A stretch of DNA of 26,710 nt from Cyanobacteria bacterium UBA11153 (GTDB lineage Bacteria; Cyanobacteriota; Cyanobacteriia; Cyanobacteriales; Coleofasciculaceae): assembly GCA_003511885.1 (NCBI GenBank), contig DOIX01000145.1, positions 1-26,710 on the forward strand, read 5' to 3'. Below, piece after piece: positions 8,423 to 18,697 of this stretch. A program made the position numbers and the translations under genes. Position 1 is the stretch's first letter, and every line of letters begins with the position of its first letter. The notes under the pieces were generated by a model. The model ran no database searches. It worked only from the letters and a program-made list of their open reading frames with translations, and was not told where the DNA came from.

Positions 8423-8999
8423 AAGCTATCCTATTTAAGGTTAATTCAATTTGCGATCGTCCCATTGTCTCTCATTGCCATCTTAATCTGAATTTTCCTC
8501 AATTATCCTCATTTTTCCTAAATTCTCCAAATGGAGCTGACTTTTCACATTCCCCACTTCACCTCAACTATGCCCTTAAGCCTTAAGATATACTGGGAGA
8601 TGGGAGGCAGGGCTGTTTCAGTCTCAAAATTTGATATATCTATAAAGCAGACTGGGCGGGATTTTCAGCTCCTAAATTCTCCAATAAGAAAATTAGGGAT
8701 TAATTATTACGAAAAACTCTCATTCTCCCCTGCTCTATAATTTTTCAAGGGAAAATGAAACAGCCTTGGGGAGGTGAGGGGCAGAGAGTAGCCCAGAGAA
8801 TGCCCTATCAGTTGGGAATGGGGAACAAAAAAAACAATAACTAATCTAAGTTACTAGTTACAGCTAAAACCTTTGCTAAAAAGGCAAAAGGCAAATGGCT
8901 AATAGTCAACTTTTTGCCCATCTCATTAACAATTATCCTGTCTTAACCTCAAAAAAGCTAACTAGCAACTTACGTTAACCAACAACCAAAAATAAAATC
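8423..8999. other. Divergent promoter region
   Basis: This 577-nt spacer lies between the - strand vMAP-AAA gene and the + strand DUF928 gene, so it must hold both promoters. I cannot assign -10/-35 elements with confidence. The region is AT-rich with a G-rich patch at 8769-8780 and CAA/AAC-rich words just before the DUF928 ATG. The 69-codon + strand ORF at 8531-8740 has no family signature. Confidence 0.4.
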
Positions 9000-9794
9000 A
9001 TGAATCCAACCAAACCAATTATTGCTGCTATCTTAATAGCTGCTAGTCTGACAAGTTTACCCATCCCATCATTAGCACAACTAGATGAGCCAAATAACTC
9101 TAATGCCGAGCCAACAGAAATTCTCTTTCTTCTGGCAAATCCACCATTACCAACAGTGGGTACACCTACAACAAATCGCGGCACAGGTACTCGCGGTGAT
9201 TGTCTTTATAAACCAGAAAATCCACCTCTAACTAATTTAGATGGGGAGAAAAACTTTGAATTAACTGTCAGCGCCTATCCAACTTTTTGGGTTTATGTAC
9301 CTTACACATCAAAAGAAGCGCCTTCAGGAGAATTTTCCCTGCAGGATGGAGAGGAAGAGGTTTACTATGCTAACTTATCACTTCCAGCGACACCAGGAAT
9401 TGTCAGTATTAGTCTTCCAGCAACAGCCAAACCTTTAGAAGTGGGCAAAACCTATCGCTGGTATTTTGCAATTAATTGCCATTCATCAAACTCACTGGAT
9501 AATTTCACACAAGCTTCTGTCACCGGAATTGTTAAAATAGTTTCACCATCTCCGGAGCTGAAAGAGGAGTTAAAAAATGCCCAAACTCCTCTGCAAAAGA
9601 TTGCTGCTTATGCTAAACATAGTATTTGGTATGATACTTTGACTCAACTGGCTCAACTCCGGCAAAATGAACCGAAAAATCCTACTATTGAGAAACTATG
9701 GGTTCAACTATTAAGCGATGAAAATATCGGCTTAAGTAATATTGCATCACAGCCTATTTCTGGAGCTGTTATAACCAATTCCCCACAAGAATAA
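9000..9794 (+). CDS. DUF928 family secreted protein
   Basis: This 264-residue protein has a Sec signal peptide (hydrophobic core about 6-22, likely cleaved after SLAQ near 27) and a DUF928 domain. The family marks are an RGDC segment near residues 65-68, YPTFWVYVPY, a VSISLPATAKPLEVGKTYRWYF strand-rich core, and a helical C-terminal half with LKNAQTPLQKIAAYAKHSIWYDTL. Two cysteines, one in RGDC and one in INCHSS, could form a disulfide in the periplasm. DUF928 has no assigned biochemistry, but its genes are often found near CHAT, CHASE2 and haemagglutinin-type genes in cyanobacteria, as here. The last 26 nt overlap the 3' end of the CHAT gene on the other strand, so the two transcripts converge. 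Confidence 0.85.
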   Translation: MNPTKPIIAAILIAASLTSLPIPSLAQLDEPNNSNAEPTEILFLLANPPLPTVGTPTTNRGTGTRGDCLYKPENPPLTNLDGEKNFELTVSAYPTFWVYVPYTSKEAPSGEFSLQDGEEEVYYANLSLPATPGIVSISLPATAKPLEVGKTYRWYFAINCHSSNSLDNFTQASVTGIVKIVSPSPELKEELKNAQTPLQKIAAYAKHSIWYDTLTQLAQLRQNEPKNPTIEKLWVQLLSDENIGLSNIASQPISGAVITNSPQE

Positions 9795-12627
9795 AGGGTG
9801 CCCAGTAATAAGGGCGATTGTAATCGGTATCGCCATACTCCGATAAAAAAGCAATTTGGGTGTTTCTTAATGCTTCGGCTTTACTAATTTCTGGATTATT
9901 CAGTTGTTGGTAAAACCGAAGCATAAATGCTGCTGTGGAAGCATCATTAACTTGCCATAATGTTGCCATGGTGCTTTGCGCGCCTGCACGAATGGCGATT
10001 CCTGCTAATCCTAAAGCTGCTCTTTTATCCCCAGCGGCTGTCTCGCAAGCACTCAAAACTAACAATTCAATTGGTGTTGGTTTGCTAGAATTATTCACCC
10101 TTAATAAATTATCCAAATCCTTGACGTTAATCCGTTTATTCCAATCCAAAATAAAGGTGTCTTGTGGGTTAGAGCTAAATTTACCATGAGTGGCGATATG
10201 GACGATATTAAAGGGGGCAGAATTAATTTGAGCTTGAATATTTTCTTGGAGAAAGTCTCCATCTTTCAGTGTCTCTGAGTTACTTATTTCCTGTTTAATT
10301 TCCGTCAATTCAACTCCAACATTATCCAGAGATGTAAACTTTTCTTTTTGAAAACTTGGAGCATTGGTTGCACCTGCAATTAAGCCTTTGAGATTTTGAG
10401 TTACGAGGGGTTTGGGTTCGAGTAACTGCAAGCCTGGAGTCATAGCAACGGCGTAGTTTTCAATTAAATATTTTTCCCCATCATAGAGAGTAGCAGGTGG
10501 AATATTTCTCAATGAACCATCTAAAACAAATACTAATGTTTTAATTTTACTTTCTTCTGAGTTACCCAGACTTTCTAGTTCACTTTCAAAGGGTTTAATC
10601 AACCAATCATAGATTTGTTTTGATGCTTTCTTTACCTGGCTGATGCTGGTGCTGCGTTTAGTTAAAGCAATGCGCAATTGTTGCACGGCTTCATCTACTT
10701 CCGCTTCTGAGACATTCTGATTTCCGTAGCGGCGCAGGTTGTCTTCTCCAGGTAATTTCAGGATTACTTCTAAGCGATTTTCCAAGATAATTGGATAAAA
10801 AATCGCCGCTTGTTTATCCACATTATCAATATTCACTGCCTCTGGTGTAGCGCAAGCATCCCGAAAAAAGTTATCCAATTCAGCTAGTTGTAATGCTTCC
10901 ATCACATTCCTTGCTTGAATTAGATTTTCTTTAGGAGGATTTTGGGGGCGTAAAAGCAAATCGACTAATTGTCGATAAATTGGTTCAACACTTTCACGGA
11001 AAGAAAACTGAATTTCGGGATTGAGGGCAACGATATCGCTCCGCAAACTACTTAGAGTATTGAAGGCTGCGGTATAATATGCGATCGCATTTTGATTTGC
11101 TTGGTTATTGTACCCGATTGTCTCGGTATCTTCTTGCAGCAAACGCCCCAACTGCCACTGCCATTGATAAGCGATATCTGATGCGTTGATTTGTTGGGCA
11201 ACTAGGAGGGCTTTTTCGGTAACGTTTTTGCCATTTGTCCAGTCTTCTGTTTTTTCATATAATTTACCTAATGTACCGAGACTGTAGGATTTAGCTCTGT
11301 TGTCTTGTAAGCTTTCTGCTTGCTGAATGGCAGTTTCTAGAATTTCCGCAATGTAATTTGTTGTTTGTTGTTTGTTATTTGTTGTTTGTTGTTTGTTATT
11401 GGTTATTTGTTTTTGTCCAATGACTACAGGAGTTGGGCAAACACTATCTTTTTGCCCCGCCCCAACCTTGGCAGCAACAAATCCGGTTCCCCCCAGAATT
11501 GGGGGGCTAGGGGGGCAAATGCCTAATTCCTGCACTAATGATAAATCGCCATTACCTAATGATATCTTCATCAAGCTTTCTGCTAAATTTATACGAGCAT
11601 ATACAGATGCCCGACTCACTGGTAATGTCGCAATTTCTTTGGCTATTTGAGGTAATATAGCTTGGGCATCGGCTAATCTGTCTATCTCAATTAATAAACT
11701 TAAATAATTAAGTTCTGCATTGATTTTTGTCAGGACTGAAGTAGCAATTTTAGCTGCTTCTTCATATCGTCTTATTGCAGAATCAATATAGTTTTTGACC
11801 GCATCTTTATCCTTGAATACCTCAGCACGTCTGGCTAGGGTTCGCTCTGTGTTAGCTAAACTGAGTAATACTTGACTTGACTCTTTTGGCAAATTTAATT
11901 TTTGTGTGAGTGCTAAACTTTGGGTTAAAATTTTGTGGGATTTGTCTAAATCTCCTTTCTGTCGGAGAACATTACCGAGATTCTGTAAACCTTTCACCTT
12001 AAGAGAAGAATCCTCCAGATGCAAAAGTTCCTCTTCTAGCTGTGCTAATAGTTGTTCAGTACGTCGATATAATCCCAAAGCTTGCATGGCTTCAGCTTGG
12101 TTGATATGACTGCCCAATATCCCCACTTCATCGCCTACTTCTTCATAAAAATTTTCCGCTTCCTGCCAAGTTTTTAAGGCTGCTTCGGCATTACCTGTAG
12201 CTAATAGAAAACTTCCTTGAGCATTCAAGACTTGAGCATAGACTTGCTCTCCATTATTTGGCACTTTCTCGATTAAGGATAGACTGGTATTAATTGCCTC
12301 TTCTGCTTTTTCCCATTGCCCCAATTTCTGATAGGATAAAGATAATAGACTCAGGACTTGTGCTTCCTTGAGGATATCTCCAGATGCAGCATAATTCTGT
12401 TGAGCTTGTTGTAAAATTTGTACTGCTTCTGAAAATTGTCCTGCATCATAATGATTTTTGCCCGATTGTACCAAAGTGATGGCTGAGTTTTCCAGTGGAA
12501 TCGGTAATGCCGCTCTCACTTGTGGTAGTGTATGGATATTGAGACTTAAAATCAGTCCCAAGATAGCCAAGAGTAGGCTTCGCCCCAAGGGATAGCGTAA
12601 AAATCGCGATCGCAATATATGTTTCAT
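9769..12627 (-). CDS. TPR-CHAT domain protease with export signal
   Basis: This 952-residue protein has an N-terminal signal anchor or Sec signal (basic 1-15, hydrophobic about 17-38, QVRAAL possible cleavage). TPR helices run from about 50 to 350 and resume at about 430-530. A C-terminal CHAT domain (caspase-like peptidase, HetF-associated) follows. The catalytic dyad is present: His814 in HIATHG and Cys861 in LSACETA. The usual C-terminal YYWAPFILVGNW ends the protein. Residues 371-425 are an in-frame repeat insert between TPR blocks. The gene starts 37 nt after the 1910-residue adhesin gene, so the two are probably co-transcribed. An exported CHAT protease next to secreted adhesins suggests processing of surface proteins, but the substrate is unknown. 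No Shine-Dalgarno is obvious; the ATG choice rests on the signal peptide. Confidence 0.92.
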   Translation of the reverse strand: MKHILRSRFLRYPLGRSLLLAILGLILSLNIHTLPQVRAALPIPLENSAITLVQSGKNHYDAGQFSEAVQILQQAQQNYAASGDILKEAQVLSLLSLSYQKLGQWEKAEEAINTSLSLIEKVPNNGEQVYAQVLNAQGSFLLATGNAEAALKTWQEAENFYEEVGDEVGILGSHINQAEAMQALGLYRRTEQLLAQLEEELLHLEDSSLKVKGLQNLGNVLRQKGDLDKSHKILTQSLALTQKLNLPKESSQVLLSLANTERTLARRAEVFKDKDAVKNYIDSAIRRYEEAAKIATSVLTKINAELNYLSLLIEIDRLADAQAILPQIAKEIATLPVSRASVYARINLAESLMKISLGNGDLSLVQELGICPPSPPILGGTGFVAAKVGAGQKDSVCPTPVVIGQKQITNNKQQTTNNKQQTTNYIAEILETAIQQAESLQDNRAKSYSLGTLGKLYEKTEDWTNGKNVTEKALLVAQQINASDIAYQWQWQLGRLLQEDTETIGYNNQANQNAIAYYTAAFNTLSSLRSDIVALNPEIQFSFRESVEPIYRQLVDLLLRPQNPPKENLIQARNVMEALQLAELDNFFRDACATPEAVNIDNVDKQAAIFYPIILENRLEVILKLPGEDNLRRYGNQNVSEAEVDEAVQQLRIALTKRSTSISQVKKASKQIYDWLIKPFESELESLGNSEESKIKTLVFVLDGSLRNIPPATLYDGEKYLIENYAVAMTPGLQLLEPKPLVTQNLKGLIAGATNAPSFQKEKFTSLDNVGVELTEIKQEISNSETLKDGDFLQENIQAQINSAPFNIVHIATHGKFSSNPQDTFILDWNKRINVKDLDNLLRVNNSSKPTPIELLVLSACETAAGDKRAALGLAGIAIRAGAQSTMATLWQVNDASTAAFMLRFYQQLNNPEISKAEALRNTQIAFLSEYGDTDYNRPYYWAPFILVGNWL
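11353..11517 (-). repeat. Intergenic-type repeat inserted in frame in the CHAT gene
   Basis: About 165 nt inside the CHAT gene look like spacer DNA. A CCCCCC/GGGGGG palindromic block lies at 11488-11516. A run of CAACAAA/CAATAAC words (11353-11410) matches the tandem repeats at 577-768 in type. They translate to a proline/cysteine-rich stretch followed by NNKQQTTNNKQQTTN, unlike the surrounding TPR helices. The reading frame stays open on both sides. Confidence 0.8.
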
Positions 12628-12664
12628 ATTTGATACCGATTTAACCTAAAAATACGATGAGAAA

Positions 12665-15600
12665 TTATCGCCCCTGACAATTAACTGAACCCAACCAACT
12701 CCCATGAGGTGTCACTCCCGTCGGTGCCGCAGTTAAAACCACATTACCACTAGCATCTTTATACAAACCTTGGGCTTCAATAATTTCCCTAGGTTTATTA
12801 TCATTACTCCTGACTGACTCAGATAATTTCGCATCAACTAACTCACCTTCAGCACCAATCCGCCAATCTTCCCAAGGATTATTTCCCTCAAGAGCTTCAA
12901 ATGGTGAAGGAGGTAAACCACCTCGCCCCGTTACCACAAATGAACTACCTTGAGAAGCTTTACAAAGATTATGTTCTATCTTCGTAACATCGACAATATC
13001 TGATACTAATCCCACCAATCCTCTTGAAGGATCGAGAGATACATTTAATCTTACCTCACCAGGATTACCAAATTCCGAACTTGCATCAATATCATTAGTA
13101 CGATTTCCGGAAATTGCCCGACGCTCTTCAATTTCAAAAATACCTTGACTGGTAATATTAATCCTTCCGCCATCACCACCAAAAGCACTAGCAATAATAT
13201 CGCTACCATTACTGCCTGCGGGAGGTAAAGCAATCAGGAATTCCGTATCAATATTAATATTTCCACCATTAGCATTTTCAAAAGCTTGGGCTGAGATGAG
13301 ACTTTCATTATTTAGCCACAAAACATCCAAACCTTCCAGATTAATATTTGCCCCACCGCCCTCGGTACTACTTAATCCAGTTTCAGCGGTAAGTTTACCA
13401 TTATCTAATATAAGAGAATTTCCCCTAATTGTCAGATTACCAGCCTCTCCCGAAGGACTACTAACAGTAACTCTTGCCCCATCCGTTACAGACATTTGTC
13501 TGGTATTAACAGTTAAATTACCCGCTGTACCTCCATTAGTAGCTTCAACAGATAGCCGACTATTTCCACTCACTTCCACAGAATTAGCTGGAGTAGAATT
13601 AGCATTAATAGTTAAACTTCCTGCCACACCAGTTTGAGTAGAAGCGGAAATTGCACTATGATTATTCACCCTCAAAGTATTGATACCTTCTAATACAATA
13701 CCCTCACTACCACTAAATACATTGGATGCTAATATCTGGGCATGATTATCCAAAGTTAAATCTTGACTATTAACAAACACCGCCCCAGCCTTACCACTAC
13801 TAGTAGCAGCAGCAGATAATTCCACCCCATCACTTAAAGTAAATTTAGGAGTATTCACCACTATATTACCAGCATCACCTGTACTGCGACTTTCTACAGC
13901 TAATCGCCCTTGCCCGCTAATCGTAATTGATTCTGGGGCACTCATAATTAAATCACCACCTTTCCCACTACCAGAAGTAGAAGCAGAAACTTGAGATTGA
14001 GGCGCTAAAGTAATATTTAAGTTAGCTTGATTTTGATAAGGTGAGAGAGTTAAAGTTCCCGCCGGAGTTTGTCCTTCAGTTTCGGCAAAGACACCGACAA
14101 TTCCGGCTAAACGCATATTAGAAGCATTTAAAGTAATACTGCCACCACCTTCAGTATTCGTAGCAGTATTAGTGGCTGTCGCGGTAATTCTCGCCGTATC
14201 GGAGAGAGTTAAAGTAGGAGTATTAATGATAATACTTCCCGCCTTACCAGCATTACGAGTTTCCACAGATAAGACTGGGGAAAAATCATCTACGCCAATG
14301 CCTAGATTTACAGCATTATTAGCATTAACTGTAATTGTACCGCTATCGCCACTGCCATTAGTTAGAGCAAAAACTTTTGCACCCCTGGCAATAGTTAAGG
14401 TAGAGGTATCCAGAGTAATATTTCCCGCATCTCCACTTCCGGTGGTTGAGGTGGAAAGTTCGGTTTGTTGGATGTCTATATTATTGCTGATAATATCAAT
14501 TTTGCCAGAATTCCCTGTGCCGGAGGTTTCTGTAGATAGGATACCTTCTCCATTAATTGTGATGGAATTGGGGGCTAGAATCCTTAAGTTTCCGCCAATT
14601 CCTTGATTGGAAGTGGAGGCAGAAATAGATGTTCCTGATGCTAGGTTAATATTGAGGTTTTCTCCATTGAGGATTTCTATATTTCCTGCCTTACCAGTAC
14701 TTGATGTGGTGGTGGCGATATTAGCACCGTTTTGTAAGCTTAATTCTGGAGTGGTGAGGGTAATTTTTCCGGCATTGCCAGAGTTAGTTGTTCCGGCAAA
14801 TAGTCCGCCGCGTTGAGGTTGGTTTGGGTAAGAATATAAACCTTGGAAAGTAATGCCGAATCCGGCATTAATGGCGATATTTCCGGCATCGCCAATGTTG
14901 CTGGTATTACTACTAATTTGACTATTATTAAACGTGACTAAACCTGGGCTGGTGATGGTGACATTTCCGGCATTATCAATACCGTTAGTATCGCTTTCAA
15001 TGGAAGTATTGTTGAAGGTGAGATTCCCTAAACTACTGATATTGACATCACCCGATATTCCTTGACTACCAACAAGCAATTTTGCGATCTCAGGAGGATC
15101 GGAAAATGGTAGTGGGAATTCCACTGCTCTGCTAGTGAGGATGCGGGTATTAGTAATTGATAAATCTCCAAATCCCTTGATAGTAACATCTCCAGCTTCA
15201 TTTGAAGAGGATAAAGTAAAAATTTTCAGGTTCTCGATATTGTGAAGAGCTTCTAGGATCGCATTGCCACCACTTCCTGCTATCTCTTGTCTAGAGATAG
15301 CCAAGGAAGACAGGAATGAATCAGGAGAAGTTGCGATTATATTTCCACCTTTAGCACTTAGGTAAATTGTTTCCCCATTTCCAGCATTTCCAGATTCCGA
15401 GTATGACAACGATACAAGAAAATCGTTGGTATTAATATTACCAGAATCAGAGATCAGAGAAATTGCACCCCCATTCCCGGCATTTCCAGATTTCGAGTAT
15501 GACAACGACTGCAAATAATATTTAGTAGTGATATCACCAGAATCAGAGATCAGAGAAATTGCCCCCCCATTCCCTGTATTTCCAGAGGTTGATTGCGAAT

Positions 15601-18397
15601 AGGAGAGCAAAATATTGTTGGTGGTGATATCACCGGAGTTAGAGGTAAGAGAAATTGCTCCTCCATTTCCTGTATTCCCAGAGGTTGATAGGGAGTAGGA
15701 GAGTAAATAATCGTTGGTAGTGATATTACCGGAGTTAGAAGACAGAGAAATCGCACCCCCATTTCCTGTATTCCCAGAAAAAGATAAGGAGTCAGAGATT
15801 AACCTTTGGTTGACATTGATATTACCGGAGTCAGAAGACAGAGAAATCGCGCCCCCATTTCCTGCATTCCCAAAGGTTGACTGAGAGACAGAGACTAAAT
15901 AATCGTTGGTGGTGATATCACCGAATTTAGAAGATAGAGAAATCGCACCTCCATTTCTCGTATTTCCATGGAAAGAAGAAGAAGCCGAGAACAATTGATA
16001 GTTAGTAGTGATATCACCAGAGTTAGAAGATAGAGAAATCGCACCCCCATTTCCAGAAATCCCAGAGTTCGAGTTTGAATATGAGAGTAAATGATTATTG
16101 ATAGTGATATCACCAGAGTTAGAAGATAGAGAAATTGCCCCCCCATTTCCAGAAGTCCCAACGTTCGAGTCGGAGTAAGATCTTAAATAGCCGTTAGTAG
16201 TAATATCACCGGAGTTAGAAGACAGAGAAATTCTCCCCCCATTGCCAGAGAATGAGGATGAGTTCAAATCACCATTGGTAGTGATATCATCGCCTGCGGT
16301 GAGACTAATTGCCCCTCCTATAACTGAGGAAGAGGAATCTATGATTCCTGTGGTGATACCGCCAGTAGCATCAATGGTAACCGCGCCTCCAACACCGCCA
16401 AGATTCTTCGTCTGAAGGTTTCCCACACTGATGCTACCGCCTGTAGCATTAAGAGCGATCGCACCACTGTCTCTGGCAGGATGATCTCTAAACAGTAGTT
16501 GTGTCCCAATCGCTGTTCCCCAAGGTGCAGCATCGCCCGCCCGGAATAATGTGCCTTCATCTCCTGGAAAGGTATCATTGACAGTTAATTTCCAAATTCC
16601 AGTGGGGTTCTCGCCCTTAAATTCTGCTAAACTGTTCTGTGGCTGAAAAGAGCCGTTAAAGGGAGATTGACCTTGAAAAATACTTGTTTTTGCTTCATCA
16701 TCTAGCAGGGTATCCTGGAAATGATCCCCATCATTCCCCACATAGTTGAACAACTCTAATACTTTCCCACTGGGCGAGGTGAGAAAAACATTAACGTCAC
16801 TATCGTAGGTATGCGCGGCAGAAAACCGAACATCCAAGTTAATTACAGGTTGTCCTAAATCCGGTACGGTAAAAGTGAAAATAGTTGTTCCAGGAGTAAA
16901 AAAATTAATTCCATCAGCTATCGGTCCCGCCGCATCTACATCCACCTGAGCAATTAAATTACCTGGCTTAACCGAACCGATAGTATTAATATTCCCCAAA
17001 GTCAAACTGGCACCACTAATCGTAATATCCCGCCCATTAGTATTAATAATATCTCCAATAGTATCTGCCATCACTACTGCACCCACCCCATCACTATCGG
17101 CATCGGCAGTTAAATTAATCTCTCCACTCCCAGCCGCAAAATCTAAGGCATTATCCACTAAATCTTCAATCTTAATATCATTAGTTGCCTGTAAAATAAT
17201 ATTCGTATTCCCCGATAACCCTTCCAACTCCGACTCATAAATAGTTGTCGGTGCGGCATCATTAATTGCACTCAACGGCGCACTCAAAATACTTCCTGCT
17301 ACTCCAGAATTATCCCCAGCAAAAGTATCCGTACCATCGGCGGCACTATCACCAGTACCATTAGCAATAATAATATCAGTCGGGTCAAGTAATAATGTCC
17401 CCCATAACCCATTTACTGCACTAGTATCTACTGCCCCGCGAAAGATTAAATGTTCCTTCCCCGACACTTCTACTAACCCACCATTTCCTCCATTAATTCC
17501 CCCTCGTGCGCTAATATTCCCATAAAATCCGGTTACTTCATTTGCCCAAATAACTACATTCCCACCATTTCCATTTTCCCCACTTGATAAGTTAGGGGGG
17601 GTAGCATCTGCCTTAATTGTCACTCCCGAATCTACAAAAGTTCTCGCCGCAGTCGGCACATCATCTTTCCCCTGAAATCCACCGCCAATTAATACCGTAC
17701 CCCCACCATTTTCTGAAGAAACATCAATCTGAGTATTACCAAATAAACCAATCCTTTCTCCCAACACCATGACTGTGCCACCAGGTGCAGTCAAATTACC
17801 TGTAGTAGTGACTTGATTCCCATATAAAGCTATAGCTTTTCCAGAATTTACCGTTAAATTTCCAGCATGACTTATATTTCCCACTGGGCTTCCATACTGC
17901 AATCCGGGAGTAACATTAACTGTTAATAACGGCGGTGCTTCCGGATTAGTTGCACTAAATTCACTGCCATCAGGAAATTTTAAACTATTGGTTGTAGAAG
18001 CAAGAAACGAACCACCAATATTTAATTGAGCATTAGGTCCAAAAATAATCCCATTCGGATTAATCAGAAAGAGATTAGCATGACCATTCGCCCGAATCAA
18101 TCCATCAATATTGGAAATTGAATTACCTGTAATACGAGTAAAAATATTATCAATCTGTAAAGTGTTATTAAAAAATGCTTCACTTCCCGTTGGGATAGAA
18201 AACTCTGTAAAACTATGGAAGAGATTCACTCCATAGACTGTACCGCCATCAATCGTGCAAACCGGGCATCCCGTTACTTGGGAATTAATTGGAAGCGTAT
18301 TATCTGGTATTACTTGAGCAGTAGTGGGATTGATACTTGCGAGATAGACGAATGTAATACCAGTGACATTCCCCAAGTGGCGGATAAATTTTTCCAT
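12665..18397 (-). CDS. Filamentous haemagglutinin-type (TPS) adhesin with P domain and tandem repeats
   Basis: This 1910-residue exported protein has a signal peptide (about 1-27, PTTAQ). A two-partner-secretion N-terminal domain follows (about 30-290), with NPNG at 113-116 followed by IIFG and the [10 protein letters not shown] strand. Then come beta-helix repeats. At about 490-620 lies a P-domain-like (proprotein convertase type) jelly roll: [35 protein letters not shown]. Residues 718-1005 are nine exact 32-residue repeats; after that, irregular haemagglutinin-type beta-helix repeats run to about 1790. The C-terminal ~100 residues ([17 protein letters not shown], final Cys) are shared with the neighbouring 990-residue adhesin. 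An N-terminal Cys pair (C44, C47) could be a disulfide. The CHAT gene follows 37 nt downstream. No TpsB transporter is in the window. Confidence 0.92.
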   Translation of the reverse strand: MEKFIRHLGNVTGITFVYLASINPTTAQVIPDNTLPINSQVTGCPVCTIDGGTVYGVNLFHSFTEFSIPTGSEAFFNNTLQIDNIFTRITGNSISNIDGLIRANGHANLFLINPNGIIFGPNAQLNIGGSFLASTTNSLKFPDGSEFSATNPEAPPLLTVNVTPGLQYGSPVGNISHAGNLTVNSGKAIALYGNQVTTTGNLTAPGGTVMVLGERIGLFGNTQIDVSSENGGGTVLIGGGFQGKDDVPTAARTFVDSGVTIKADATPPNLSSGENGNGGNVVIWANEVTGFYGNISARGGINGGNGGLVEVSGKEHLIFRGAVDTSAVNGLWGTLLLDPTDIIIANGTGDSAADGTDTFAGDNSGVAGSILSAPLSAINDAAPTTIYESELEGLSGNTNIILQATNDIKIEDLVDNALDFAAGSGEINLTADADSDGVGAVVMADTIGDIINTNGRDITISGASLTLGNINTIGSVKPGNLIAQVDVDAAGPIADGINFFTPGTTIFTFTVPDLGQPVINLDVRFSAAHTYDSDVNVFLTSPSGKVLELFNYVGNDGDHFQDTLLDDEAKTSIFQGQSPFNGSFQPQNSLAEFKGENPTGIWKLTVNDTFPGDEGTLFRAGDAAPWGTAIGTQLLFRDHPARDSGAIALNATGGSISVGNLQTKNLGGVGGAVTIDATGGITTGIIDSSSSVIGGAISLTAGDDITTNGDLNSSSFSGNGGRISLSSNSGDITTNGYLRSYSDSNVGTSGNGGAISLSSNSGDITINNHLLSYSNSNSGISGNGGAISLSSNSGDITTNYQLFSASSSFHGNTRNGGAISLSSKFGDITTNDYLVSVSQSTFGNAGNGGAISLSSDSGNINVNQRLISDSLSFSGNTGNGGAISLSSNSGNITTNDYLLSYSLSTSGNTGNGGAISLTSNSGDITTNNILLSYSQSTSGNTGNGGAISLISDSGDITTKYYLQSLSYSKSGNAGNGGAISLISDSGNINTNDFLVSLSYSESGNAGNGETIYLSAKGGNIIATSPDSFLSSLAISRQEIAGSGGNAILEALHNIENLKIFTLSSSNEAGDVTIKGFGDLSITNTRILTSRAVEFPLPFSDPPEIAKLLVGSQGISGDVNISSLGNLTFNNTSIESDTNGIDNAGNVTITSPGLVTFNNSQISSNTSNIGDAGNIAINAGFGITFQGLYSYPNQPQRGGLFAGTTNSGNAGKITLTTPELSLQNGANIATTTSSTGKAGNIEILNGENLNINLASGTSISASTSNQGIGGNLRILAPNSITINGEGILSTETSGTGNSGKIDIISNNIDIQQTELSTSTTGSGDAGNITLDTSTLTIARGAKVFALTNGSGDSGTITVNANNAVNLGIGVDDFSPVLSVETRNAGKAGSIIINTPTLTLSDTARITATATNTATNTEGGGSITLNASNMRLAGIVGVFAETEGQTPAGTLTLSPYQNQANLNITLAPQSQVSASTSGSGKGGDLIMSAPESITISGQGRLAVESRSTGDAGNIVVNTPKFTLSDGVELSAAATSSGKAGAVFVNSQDLTLDNHAQILASNVFSGSEGIVLEGINTLRVNNHSAISASTQTGVAGSLTINANSTPANSVEVSGNSRLSVEATNGGTAGNLTVNTRQMSVTDGARVTVSSPSGEAGNLTIRGNSLILDNGKLTAETGLSSTEGGGANINLEGLDVLWLNNESLISAQAFENANGGNINIDTEFLIALPPAGSNGSDIIASAFGGDGGRINITSQGIFEIEERRAISGNRTNDIDASSEFGNPGEVRLNVSLDPSRGLVGLVSDIVDVTKIEHNLCKASQGSSFVVTGRGGLPPSPFEALEGNNPWEDWRIGAEGELVDAKLSESVRSNDNKPREIIEAQGLYKDASGNVVLTAAPTGVTPHGSWLGSVNCQGR
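15383..16246 (-). repeat. Nine tandem 96-nt coding repeats
   Basis: The 864-nt block is exactly 9 x 96 nt and encodes nine 32-residue units beginning [18 protein letters not shown] and ending in a serine/tyrosine-rich stretch and SGNT/A. A partial tenth unit follows (GNGETIYLS). The glycine-rich first half is nearly invariant, while the second half varies in sequence but not in length. No unit is frameshifted. Such a register fits one or two beta-helix turns per unit. Confidence 0.95.
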
Positions 18398-18642
18398 GAT
18401 ATTTAATTGGAGCGAAGAGGAAGCTTCATTAATTCTATACTAGATCAAAAATAATTGTTAAGCCAACCCTGATGATCGTGAAGATTCTCTAAAGATGGTT
18501 GATAGTTGGCAGTGGAGAGTCGTGAAAAGCGATCGCAAGATCTTCTATTTCTTAATAATCCCTCAAAAGCTCTCCAATTCTGACTTCTGACTCAGTTTAT
18601 CCTGTAGCCCTACCCAGAAGAGAGTTTCAAAATTCATTTAGA

Positions 18643-18674
18643 CTGGCTATAGTTGCGATCGCAACTATAGCCAG
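18643..18674. repeat. 32-nt perfect palindrome centred on HIP1
   Basis: The half-site CTGGCTATAGTTGCGA is followed directly by its exact reverse complement; the central eight bases are the cyanobacterial HIP1 octamer GCGATCGC (18655-18662). It lies 24 nt past the stop codon of the 990-residue adhesin and about 245 nt upstream of the 1910-residue adhesin. As RNA it could fold into a 14-bp hairpin. No strong U tract follows on the - strand, so it is at best an atypical terminator; a protein-binding site is also possible. Confidence 0.85.
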
Positions 18675-18697
18675 AGACAATCCCGCTCCGTGCTATG

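Noticed and set aside
8531..8740. 69-codon + strand ORF in the divergent promoter region
   Set aside because: No family pattern, no ribosome binding site, and it ends in spacer-type sequence.
15383..16246. CRISPR-like regular repeat spacing
   Set aside because: The 96-nt units are coding, in frame, contiguous and similar along their length, so there are no unique spacers and no cas genes.
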